Assembly (NCBI GenBank): GCA_016205045.1
Contig: JACQJM010000251.1
Span: 1-12,753 of the forward strand
Reading direction: 5' to 3'
Origin: Elusimicrobiota bacterium
GTDB taxonomy: Bacteria; Elusimicrobiota; Elusimicrobia; JACQJN01
DNA: 12,753 bases
Of the stretch, positions 5,290 through 12,334 are shown piece after piece; the first letter of the stretch is position 1, and each line of letters starts with the position of its first letter. The position numbers were made by a program, and so were the translations under genes. The notes beneath the pieces are model-generated. The model was not told the DNA's origin. It did not search any database and saw nothing but the letters and a program-made list of their open reading frames with translations.

Positions 5290-7060
5290 GTGGCTTGCCG
5301 TTGCTGCCTTTATCTCCTGCGCAGGGCCGTCCCCCACCGTAAAGGGACCCTTTTTGGAAACACTTCCCAGCACTCTTCTCTGGATCCCTCGAGAAAATCG
5401 CATGGACTGGAACGGGTTCTTCAAACTGATGCAAGATTATCCTCAATTTAACGTGGCTCTAGCCCTTTCCCTGGAATCTATTCCTGAAAGCAGCCGAGAA
5501 TCTTTAAACCAACTTCAATCTCAGGGCAGAGTCGAAATGGTTCTGCGTATTCCGGGAGACCCTGTATTTCCCATGGTTCATGATTTCCAAATGGCCCTTA
5601 GATCTTTACCGAATAACCCTCCCATCCCTTCTCTCTCCTTTGCCCGACCGCAAGATAACCTCGCTCGGACCGCGATTGCCAAAGAACGCTATAAAAAGAT
5701 GTGGGGCTCGAACCCCAAGGGTTTATTGGCTCCCGGAGGAGCCCTTCTTCCTGAGAATGTCTCCGCCTTCTCCTCTCTCGGAATTCGATGGATGCCCATT
5801 GGGGGATATGCGGGAAAAGATTTTAACCCCTTAGAATGGCCCTCCATCCAAAAAACAGTCCTTATTCCTTATCAAAACGTGAGTGGAAAAACTTTTTCTG
5901 ATTTTTTAAAAAGCCCGGCCTGGGTTTTGGACGAAACAATGAACCGTGCCTCCAATTCCGGAATCCAATGGTTAACTGCTTTTTTAGAATCTAAAACCAT
6001 TCAAAAACAGATGGAGTGGAGTCTCCCCTCCGACCTCATCTCTCAATACGAAAAATCCGTAAACACAAATGAGGCGCTGCCACTGATTCCCTGGAGTGGC
6101 ACCTATGCTCCTTGGATCGCGAAAAAGGAACAGGTCGCAGCCTGGTCTCTTTTATCTCAAGCCGCGCAGATTTTAGACCGCTACCAAAATTCTGGAAAGG
6201 CAAATCTCAAAACCTTGGATCCAGCCACCCAAGAAATCTACACCATGGAATCCGGTCAATTCTTTCTAGGCTTAGGACAGCCTTATTCGTATGAAACAGA
6301 AGAAATGGAGAAAGATTTTCGCACCAGTCTGGTCAATATCTATCGTTTGTGCTCTGAAGAAGTTCCTTCTGCAGCCTATCGGCCGTTGGGAGAAATATCC
6401 ATCGGCAATCTGGAACCTTCCGGTAGTTATTCTAGCCGGGCCGTTTCTGTTCAATCTTCCAACAACTTAATTCTCATCACCAATCCACCTGAAAAAAAAG
6501 AACCTTCGCCCTCCTCCGAGGAGAGTTGGTACCTCTCTTCGTTAAAGCTGGAATGGAATGCGGAAAAAATGAGGTTTTCATTTGAGGTCCCCGATGTGGA
6601 CAATATTCAGCAGGCTCCTTATGGATTCAGCCACATTTTGCTGGATGTTTACATCGATTTGAATCATCGGGTAGGCTCCGGGTCTACCGAACTTCTGCAA
6701 GGTCGCGAACTATTTACGGAGCCTAAAGATGCCTGGGAATTTGCTCTTTCTATTTCGGGATGGGGAGCAAGGTTGTTCCAGGCCAGCCCTACGGGGGCAA
6801 CGCTTTTACACTCTCCGATTCCTTACATGGATGAGAGCCGAAAACATATCTTCGTGGATATCCCCAGAAATTTAATCAGCGGAAATCCTAAGCGTTGGGG
6901 ATACCTTTCCATCTTAATGAGGATGGATCCCTCTTCCAGTGCTGAAACGATCTATAAACCCGTCCCTGATTCTCAAGGGAAGATTATTTTGGACAGCTTA
7001 TCCCCCGCGGATTTCTCCTCCGCCGGTAAAGCTTTTACCGCTGTCCGTATCCCCTCTTAG
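5219..7060 (+). CDS. Lipoprotein: decayed GH57-like domain plus glucodextranase C-terminal (DOMON-like) domain
   Basis: 613 residues. A basic N-terminus and hydrophobic stretch (about 12-33) end at Cys34 ('AAFISCAG'), a fair lipobox, so the mature protein is probably lipid-anchored. Residues about 50-395 follow the layout of GH57 glycosidases: 'WNGFFKLMQDYPQFNVALALSLESI', the block around 'PKGLLAPGGALLPENV' (167-182), 'PLIPWSGTYAPWI', and the helical part with 'MESGQFFLGLGQPYSYE'. Motifs that carry conserved residues in the enzymes (an HQP near the N-terminus, a Glu in the W-P-E-type block, and the Asp of the GDDH-like segment) are replaced, so it is probably not a working hydrolase. Residues about 438-600 match the C-terminal domain of glucodextranase ('LLDVYIDLN', 'ELLQGRELF', 'AWEFALSISGWG'). 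Start ATG 5219 lies in a 9-base repeat array without a clear ribosome site. It is 4 bases upstream of htrA, suggesting a binding partner or client of that protease; this is inference. Confidence 0.7.
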   Translation: MEAKEAKKLKQLTFISSPLLRLLPWLAVAAFISCAGPSPTVKGPFLETLPSTLLWIPRENRMDWNGFFKLMQDYPQFNVALALSLESIPESSRESLNQLQSQGRVEMVLRIPGDPVFPMVHDFQMALRSLPNNPPIPSLSFARPQDNLARTAIAKERYKKMWGSNPKGLLAPGGALLPENVSAFSSLGIRWMPIGGYAGKDFNPLEWPSIQKTVLIPYQNVSGKTFSDFLKSPAWVLDETMNRASNSGIQWLTAFLESKTIQKQMEWSLPSDLISQYEKSVNTNEALPLIPWSGTYAPWIAKKEQVAAWSLLSQAAQILDRYQNSGKANLKTLDPATQEIYTMESGQFFLGLGQPYSYETEEMEKDFRTSLVNIYRLCSEEVPSAAYRPLGEISIGNLEPSGSYSSRAVSVQSSNNLILITNPPEKKEPSPSSEESWYLSSLKLEWNAEKMRFSFEVPDVDNIQQAPYGFSHILLDVYIDLNHRVGSGSTELLQGRELFTEPKDAWEFALSISGWGARLFQASPTGATLLHSPIPYMDESRKHIFVDIPRNLISGNPKRWGYLSILMRMDPSSSAETIYKPVPDSQGKIILDSLSPADFSSAGKAFTAVRIPS

Positions 7061-7064
7061 AGCC

Positions 7065-8489
7065 ATGAAAAAATGGGGTCGCTTTCTTGTTCTGCCCTGC
7101 CTTGCTATTATAAACGTCCCCTCTGTTCATGCGGTCTCTTCTACCGTATTGAGTCTTCAAGAATCTTTTGTCGCCGTGGCCGAAAAAGCAAAGCCAGCGG
7201 TGGTCAACATCACCGCCATCCATGAAGAACAGGGGTATGTCCGTTCTCCTCAATTCTTTTTTGGAGACCCTGAAGATTTCTTACAGCAATATTTCCATGG
7301 AGCGCCCCAACGCCCCCAGCTCAGACCCTATCACTGGAAAACTCAAGGAACAGGGTCCGGGGTGATCATAGATCCCAAAGGATTAGTCTTGACCAATGAA
7401 CACGTGATCCGCGGCGCCAGCGAAATCAAAATCACTATTACTCCCCTTAAAGGTAAAGGCAAAACTCTCATCGGCAAGGTGGTAGGAAAAGATTTCAACC
7501 TGGACCTGGCCGTTGTCAAAATCCAAACCCCCGGAACCTATCCCTACCTTAAATTAGGAGACTCCAGTAAAATCCGCGTAGGAGAATGGGCTATGGCCAT
7601 TGGATCTCCCTTTGAGCTAGAACAAACGGTGACGGTAGGGGTCATTTCAGCCATCCGCCAGTCCTTGCTAATCGAAGGACGTCGTTACAACAACCTTCTT
7701 CAGACCGATGCCGCCATCAATCGAGGAAATTCAGGGGGACCCCTTCTGAACCTGGATGGAGAAATCATTGGTATCAATACCGCTATTTTTTCTCCTTCCG
7801 GTTCTTCTGCGGGCATAGGATTTGCCATCTCCATCAATGAGGCCAAAGAGGTGTTGGAAGATCTTTCCACAGGCAAAACAATTCGTCGGGGATGGTTAGG
7901 CTTAGAGCTGGCCCCCTTGGATGAGGTGATGCGCCGAAAATTCGGTCTCTCCGGTTCAGAGGGGGTGATCGTCAATGCGGTTCTGGAAAATGGCCCTGCT
8001 TCTAAAGCGGGACTGCGTCGAGGGGATGTTTTGTTGGAGTTTAACGGGGTACCCATCCAAACCCCAGGCGATCTTGTGCAACAGGTGAGCCACACTTCTC
8101 CCGGTAAAAAGGTACCCCTTACCGTGTTTCGCTACGGAAAAAGAAAAGAGGTGGAGGTGCTGCTGGGCGAGAGACCGAGCGATGCAGAAAGAGAGCACTC
8201 GCGACCTTCTCTTTCTAAAGAAAACCAAATAGAGGATCGAGCTTCTTTTTCTTGGGAAGGAGTGGAATTAGCGGAAGTGAAGAAGGGAGTGCTGGTAAAA
8301 CGGGTAAACCACAATTCCAAACTCTATGGCTATCTTTTGGAAAATGACCTTATTCAAGGCGTCAACCAAGCTCAAGTCTCGAATCTTCAAGACTTTAAGC
8401 GCCTGGTTCCTCAACTGAAACTAGAAGAGGGCATTGTTTTTGATATTATCCGAGAAGGACAGTCGATGTACATCAGCGTGCAAATCTAA
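7065..8489 (+). CDS. HtrA/Deg-family periplasmic serine protease with two PDZ-like domains
   Basis: 474 residues from ATG 7065, 4 bases after the preceding stop. That start gives a proper signal peptide (Lys2-Lys3, hydrophobic core, cleavage near 'VHA', residue 23), while an upstream in-frame ATG at 6939 lies within the lipoprotein gene and would hide it. The trypsin-like domain (about 30-268) has the full triad: His113 in 'LTNEHVI', Asp147 in 'NLDLAVVKI', and Ser223 in 'GNSGGPLLN'. PDZ1 is at about 276-368 ('PASKAGLRRGDVLLEFNGVPI') and a more diverged PDZ2 at about 396-474. It matches the DegP/DegQ/MucD class, which degrades or refolds damaged envelope proteins. A Phe-rich segment near residues 62-78 resembles the LA loop region. 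Its stop overlaps that of the convergent LysM gene. The specific symbol (degP, degQ, mucD) cannot be chosen. Confidence 0.95.
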   Translation: MKKWGRFLVLPCLAIINVPSVHAVSSTVLSLQESFVAVAEKAKPAVVNITAIHEEQGYVRSPQFFFGDPEDFLQQYFHGAPQRPQLRPYHWKTQGTGSGVIIDPKGLVLTNEHVIRGASEIKITITPLKGKGKTLIGKVVGKDFNLDLAVVKIQTPGTYPYLKLGDSSKIRVGEWAMAIGSPFELEQTVTVGVISAIRQSLLIEGRRYNNLLQTDAAINRGNSGGPLLNLDGEIIGINTAIFSPSGSSAGIGFAISINEAKEVLEDLSTGKTIRRGWLGLELAPLDEVMRRKFGLSGSEGVIVNAVLENGPASKAGLRRGDVLLEFNGVPIQTPGDLVQQVSHTSPGKKVPLTVFRYGKRKEVEVLLGERPSDAEREHSRPSLSKENQIEDRASFSWEGVELAEVKKGVLVKRVNHNSKLYGYLLENDLIQGVNQAQVSNLQDFKRLVPQLKLEEGIVFDIIREGQSMYISVQI

Positions 8490-10012
8490 CCTAGTATCAT
8501 CAACACCAAGCCCACAATCACAAGACCCGCCACGAGCAGGGTGAGACCAAAACCGCCTCCTATGGAGCTGAAAAACTTTTCAAAAGGGTCCTGTTCAGGT
8601 TCAAAAGAAGCTTTCTTTCCTTCCCGCTCCAGGGCATACTCAACGCCCCGTGTCATTTTTGTTTCTAAACCCTTTGGATTTTTGGCTAAAAATGAGATGG
8701 GATTGTACCCCGGTTTCAACCGAACCTCGGTTTTAAAGTAGCCCCGTTGATCCAAAGTCACTTCCTTTCCGTTAATTTCAAGAGAGGAATTAAGAGCGGC
8801 ATTACCCTCCACTTCCAAGGTATCCGAATACACCTTTTCCCCGGGAATCGGACGCAAAACTATTAATTCCGGCGGCGTTGCACGCACCGCGTATTTGACA
8901 GGATCAGAAAAGCGACCGTTCAAACCCAAAAGGTCCACCAACGCCACACGAACCCAGTACACTCCTTCCACAAGCTTTTCATGGGCCAAATCGACCTGAT
9001 CTAAAACCGAGTAGAAACGATCCATCAATATCTGGTTAAATCCATGGTCGGCCGCCAACTGAATCCGATATCCTTGGATAGGCGATCCTATCAGAAGCGC
9101 TTTAGATTTAGGCTTTTCGGAAATAACCCTCTCTTTTAAAGTGCTTTCTTGGAGTGAAGCCCCGCTCTTTAACTCAGAAGCCCCTTCTATAAAAATAACC
9201 CCATCCTTGAAGTTGATTTGAGTCCGCGACCCTCCTTTCAAAGGACCAGAACCGCCAGCCATCTGCGCATCCGGGGGAAGGGGCAGGGGTTTAGAAGGAG
9301 CTCGATCAAAAGGAACTTCGGACCCATAACCCGCGGGAACTTCCACTACGGCGCCTTGAGCTTCTACCGCGGCCAATCCCGAATAGACTTGAACCAATGT
9401 GGTCAGATCCTCTTTAATTTTTGCACTGTAATCGGTATTTTTCCTTCTGGGTGTGATGTAAGCCGCGGCCGTCAGCACCCGAGCCCTTTGAGTTCGAATT
9501 TCTCCTCTCAACAGCTCTAACTCTGCCTTCTGACGAGGCGGGATCAATACCGCGACCGAATTGGGATGGAGATTCAAAATTTCACCTGCAGGGTACCGTA
9601 CCCGGGCCCAAGCCTCCATCGTGGTACGTAAGCCGTCTTCTTGATAGAGACTCATCTTGAGGGCCGCTGTCTTCCATTCAGGAGAGTCCTTCCGGCGATA
9701 AAGCACCTCATTGGCTAGATAGATCAACTCTGCTGCTCGAAGCTTTTCCTTGATGAGGACCACGGGCACCTTAAGACTCATCCCCGGAAGGGCCACACTA
9801 GGATCAGAAGTTTCCAAAGCGTTATGTCTTAAGATCTCATTCCATCGAGTGGGATCCTTGAGATAGTGGTTGGCAATATCCCATAGAGACTCTCCAGGTT
9901 GGACCACGATCACTTGGAATAATTCCGCGGCTTGCGGAGTTGGCTTAGGAAATAGAGACAGGGCAAAGAACGTAAAAATAAAACCGCAAGTGGTAAGTAA
10001 ACCCCGAAGCAC
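8486..10012 (-). CDS. LysM/FecR-domain envelope protein with C-terminal membrane anchor
   Basis: 508 residues, with a GTG start at 10012 supported by AGAGG 8 bases upstream. A signal peptide (1-29) is followed by a LysM peptidoglycan-binding domain (about 32-84: 'VQPGESLWDIANHYLKDP'), then a FecR-type domain (about 118-233) ending in 'AVVEVPAGYGSEV', a proline-rich linker, a fibronectin-III-like domain (about 315-378: 'YRIQLAADHGFNQILMD', 'GVYWVRVALVDLLG'), a domain like glucodextranase domain B or bacterial Ig (about 383-460), and a hydrophobic helix (about 487-507) that ends the protein. This suggests a periplasmic protein bound to the cell wall and tethered in the inner membrane at its C-terminus. 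It follows the histidine kinase gene by 15 bases and so is probably co-transcribed with it. Unlike iron-sensing FecR it has no adjacent sigma factor or TonB receptor. The exact role is unknown. Confidence 0.8.
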   Translation of the reverse strand: MLRGLLTTCGFIFTFFALSLFPKPTPQAAELFQVIVVQPGESLWDIANHYLKDPTRWNEILRHNALETSDPSVALPGMSLKVPVVLIKEKLRAAELIYLANEVLYRRKDSPEWKTAALKMSLYQEDGLRTTMEAWARVRYPAGEILNLHPNSVAVLIPPRQKAELELLRGEIRTQRARVLTAAAYITPRRKNTDYSAKIKEDLTTLVQVYSGLAAVEAQGAVVEVPAGYGSEVPFDRAPSKPLPLPPDAQMAGGSGPLKGGSRTQINFKDGVIFIEGASELKSGASLQESTLKERVISEKPKSKALLIGSPIQGYRIQLAADHGFNQILMDRFYSVLDQVDLAHEKLVEGVYWVRVALVDLLGLNGRFSDPVKYAVRATPPELIVLRPIPGEKVYSDTLEVEGNAALNSSLEINGKEVTLDQRGYFKTEVRLKPGYNPISFLAKNPKGLETKMTRGVEYALEREGKKASFEPEQDPFEKFFSSIGGGFGLTLLVAGLVIVGLVLMILG

Positions 10013-10020
10013 GATGGTTA

Positions 10021-10025
10021 CCTCT
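10021..10025 (-). promoter_or_regulatory. Ribosome-binding site fixing the GTG start of the LysM/FecR gene
   Basis: AGAGG on the minus strand, 8 bases before GTG 10012 and just after the histidine kinase stop (10030-10028). It supports a GTG start and reinitiation from the upstream gene. Confidence 0.55.
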
Positions 10026-10027
10026 TG

Positions 10028-12196
10028 TTAACTGCGTGGCTGAGTTTGTAATGTCTCCGTTCCCGGAACGGAGACAACGGCTTCAGACATCCTGGGCCTT
10101 TTAGGGAGTGAGAAGAAAAACTTAGACCCCTTGCCCACGGCTGACTCTGCCCAAATTTTACCGCCATGAGCCTCCACCACATACTTACAAATGGTCAATC
10201 CCAATCCGGTCCCACCCGTTTTCTGCGTCTTTACCTGAATAAACTTATCGAAAATAGTCTGCACAAATTCAGCCGGAATCCCTTCCCCAGAATCCTCCAC
10301 GCAACACAAGACAGCGTCTGCCCTATCTTCTACGTGAATTTTAACTTTCCCATCCTCCGGGGTAAACTTGATCGCATTTCCCAAGAGATTGGTGAAGACT
10401 CTTTCCAGCAATCCCTCATCCACCACCAGAGAAACAGGTCCAACGGCGTGAACTTCCAGATGGATATTTTTGCGTCGGGCCAAAGATTCCATCAACTCGA
10501 TCATCCGTGTCGCCACTTCGGTTACGGAACAAGAAATCAGCTTCAAATCCATCTTTCCGGCCTCCATTTTAGCGATATCCAAAATGTTATTGATCATCGC
10601 CAAAAGCCTAAAGGAAGCCCGATCAATGGATTCTATCATCTTTTTCTGCTGGGGATTCAAGGGACCAGGAATTTCCTTCAGTAAAAATTCCAGAAAACCG
10701 CGAATGGCCCCCATGGGATTTCTTAAATCGTGGGTAATGGATTGCAAAAACTCCTCCTTCATTTTAGAGAGCTCTTTCTCCAGCGTGACATCATGCAACG
10801 CCGTGACCACCCCCATGGAGGTTTCCTTGCCGGGGGCCACCACCGTCTGGGAAGATACGTTGAGCACCAGCTTAAACTGATCCGTGGAAAAATCCAATTC
10901 ACGATAAAGATTTTCTTGAGGATTTTGAATTACCTCCAGTAAAATCTTCTGAATCCTCGAATCAGGGATCAAACTTTGAATCGTTTGATTCTCGGGGATC
11001 GGCCCATCGGGAATACCCAAAACAGTCCTGGCCCTTCGATTTACCAGCTGAATCCTTCCCTCAAAGTCGGTCATCAGAATACCGTCCGCGATAGAAAATA
11101 AAATCGCCTCCGTTTTCTTTTGTTCGGAAATGATGCGGTCTACCTGGATTTGGGCATACTCCCGTAAACGCAACCTCATGCGATTGAATGTGTCCGCGAG
11201 ATCTTGAAGCTCGTCATTGCTGCTGGCGTCTACACCTTTGGAAAAATCGCCGCGCGCTACCGCCTCAGCTCCTTTAGTCAATGCCAATATAGGTTTGGAA
11301 AGCTGACCGGCCAAATAGGTGGCCCCTCCCAAAGCAAAGAACCCAATCAACCACAAAAATAGTATCGCCTGACGCTTGATTTGAGTGGCGGCCAAATAAG
11401 CTTCCGCTTTAGGCTGCTGGAGCAACACAGCCCCTCCCAGACTGGAAATGGGAGCAAAAGATCCCACCTGTTCCTCTGCTTTATCATCTTTAAATTCAGC
11501 CGAACCCACCGCCAACGCTCCCAACGCTTGTCGTACCATGGGTCTCTGGGAAATGGAACCTATTTGATCAGGATTGATGAGGTTGGCGGGGTAAAATACA
11601 GGGTTCCCTTGTCTATTAACAATGAAGACAAAACCACTGCCGCCCACACGCTCTTCTTGAATTTCTTTCCATAATTTCTTGGGCAAAATCAACACATACA
11701 TGCCAAACCCCCTTCTCAGGGGATAGTACATCTCCAGATGAGGCAGCACCCCTGAAGGGGTCAAACGCATTGTTTTCTTTTGGGTCTGTTGTGAGGCGAT
11801 ATATTCAGGATCTCTGCCTTGATCGGAAAGCTTTGATTCTTCCAAAAGAGAAGGGTTATACACCTTAAGAACTTCTTTCCCCTGGGGGTTCAGGATGGCA
11901 ATCTTTCCAATTTCATTGTGGGACTCAATCAAAGACTGGAGAAGAACCTGTTTATCCTGCCAATCAAGATTTTTTTCCAACATTTGCATGGCAAACAAAA
12001 TTTTTTCATCTGTGGTTTGGAGATAAGTTTCTACCCTTTCCGCAATTTTTTGAGCTAGTTTATAATGCAATTCCAATACGGCCGCTTGGATGCCTTTTTG
12101 GTTTATGCCAACAAGTCGGAGACCGACAAAAGCGACCGGGAGAACGGAAATAGCAACTAGGGTTAAAATGAATTTTGGATAGAGCCCGAATCGCAT
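10028..12196 (-). CDS. Membrane sensor histidine kinase (Cache-like sensor, HAMP, PAS, HisKA, HATPase)
   Basis: 722 residues. Membrane helix 1 (about 9-30) and helix 2 (about 276-298) flank a 245-residue extracytoplasmic domain whose strands 'IGKIAILNPQGKEVLKVYNP' and 'GFVFIVNRQGNPVFYP' fit a double-Cache ligand sensor. Next come a HAMP linker (about 299-348), a PAS domain (about 358-475: 'ILFSIADGILMTDFEGRIQLVN'), and the dimerisation domain with the phospho-acceptor His489 in 'SITHDLRNP'. The ATPase domain shows the N box ('NLLGNAIKFTP', Asn607), the G1 box ('VEDSGEGIP', Asp635) and the G2 box ('GGTGLGLTICK', 661-671). All catalytic parts are intact. The last 20 residues lie beyond the fold and are partly encoded by a perfect palindrome. 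No response regulator is adjacent, so the partner must be elsewhere. The ATG at 12196 has no Shine-Dalgarno site. It is 15 bases upstream of the LysM/FecR gene, which may act in the same response. Confidence 0.93.
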   Translation of the reverse strand: MRFGLYPKFILTLVAISVLPVAFVGLRLVGINQKGIQAAVLELHYKLAQKIAERVETYLQTTDEKILFAMQMLEKNLDWQDKQVLLQSLIESHNEIGKIAILNPQGKEVLKVYNPSLLEESKLSDQGRDPEYIASQQTQKKTMRLTPSGVLPHLEMYYPLRRGFGMYVLILPKKLWKEIQEERVGGSGFVFIVNRQGNPVFYPANLINPDQIGSISQRPMVRQALGALAVGSAEFKDDKAEEQVGSFAPISSLGGAVLLQQPKAEAYLAATQIKRQAILFLWLIGFFALGGATYLAGQLSKPILALTKGAEAVARGDFSKGVDASSNDELQDLADTFNRMRLRLREYAQIQVDRIISEQKKTEAILFSIADGILMTDFEGRIQLVNRRARTVLGIPDGPIPENQTIQSLIPDSRIQKILLEVIQNPQENLYRELDFSTDQFKLVLNVSSQTVVAPGKETSMGVVTALHDVTLEKELSKMKEEFLQSITHDLRNPMGAIRGFLEFLLKEIPGPLNPQQKKMIESIDRASFRLLAMINNILDIAKMEAGKMDLKLISCSVTEVATRMIELMESLARRKNIHLEVHAVGPVSLVVDEGLLERVFTNLLGNAIKFTPEDGKVKIHVEDRADAVLCCVEDSGEGIPAEFVQTIFDKFIQVKTQKTGGTGLGLTICKYVVEAHGGKIWAESAVGKGSKFFFSLPKRPRMSEAVVSVPGTETLQTQPRS
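10053..10075. repeat. 23-base perfect palindrome at the 3' end of the histidine kinase gene
   Basis: Eleven bases (10053-10063) are exactly mirrored by 10065-10075 around one central C; as RNA this gives a 10-base-pair stem with a 3-base loop. It encodes residues in the tail after the ATPase domain, 23 bases before the stop. No T run follows on either strand, so it is not a normal intrinsic terminator. It may be a REP-like unit, or a hairpin that separates the expression of the kinase from the LysM/FecR gene. Confidence 0.65.
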
Positions 12197-12207
12197 ATTG
12201 TAGGAGA

Positions 12208-12236
12208 AAATTACTTTCTTTTAGGCACTATGTCTA
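12208..12236 (-). promoter_or_regulatory. Possible promoter of the histidine kinase operon
   Basis: On the minus strand TAGACA (12236-12231; five of six matches to the -35 consensus) is separated by 17 bases from TAATTT (12213-12208; a weak -10). The leader to the ATG at 12196 would be only a few bases. Tentative. Confidence 0.3.
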
Positions 12237-12267
12237 AGGATAGGGCAAGTAAGTAAGGGTGTCAAGG

Positions 12268-12292
12268 GGAGAAATGGGCTTTCACTTTCTCC
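12268..12292. promoter_or_regulatory. Inverted repeat in the divergent promoter region
   Basis: GGAGAAA (12268-12274) and TTTCTCC (12286-12292) form a perfect 7-base inverted repeat with an 11-base centre. It lies about 30 bases upstream of the hldE -10 box, a place where an operator could act on either divergent gene. It could also be chance. Confidence 0.3.
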
Positions 12293-12321
12293 GTCGATAA
12301 ATATCTCAAGTTAGATTAAAA

Positions 12322-12330
12322 TGCTATAAT
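12322..12330 (+). promoter_or_regulatory. Extended -10 promoter of the heptose kinase gene
   Basis: TGCTATAAT contains a perfect TATAAT (12325-12330) with the TG of an extended -10 (12322-12323), which makes a -35 box unnecessary; none is seen at the normal distance. The first ATG (12335) begins 4 bases after it and the second (12338) 7 bases after, so transcription should start at or next to the start codon and give a leaderless message. Confidence 0.6.
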
Positions 12331-12334
12331 AATA

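Larger units (their letters stand above)
12197..12334. other. Divergent intergenic region between histidine kinase and heptose kinase genes
   Basis: At 138 bases this is the longest non-coding stretch. It contains the extended -10 box facing the heptose kinase gene, a possible promoter facing the histidine kinase gene, and one inverted repeat. I found no credible small gene; the only ATG frame of note (12230) ends after eight codons. Confidence 0.7.

Noticed and set aside
7024..7040. 7-base inverted repeat with 3-base loop near the end of the lipoprotein gene
   Set aside because: No T run and a short stem; it might affect htrA expression but is too short to support a claim. It could be a weak case of the gene-tail palindrome pattern.
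6939..7064. Upstream ATG start for the HtrA protease
   Set aside because: It would lie within the lipoprotein gene and bury the signal peptide, which starts properly at ATG 7065.
10166..10684. A 172-codon plus-strand frame opposite the histidine kinase catalytic region
   Set aside because: Antisense to the N and G boxes of the kinase; no start signal and no recognisable protein.
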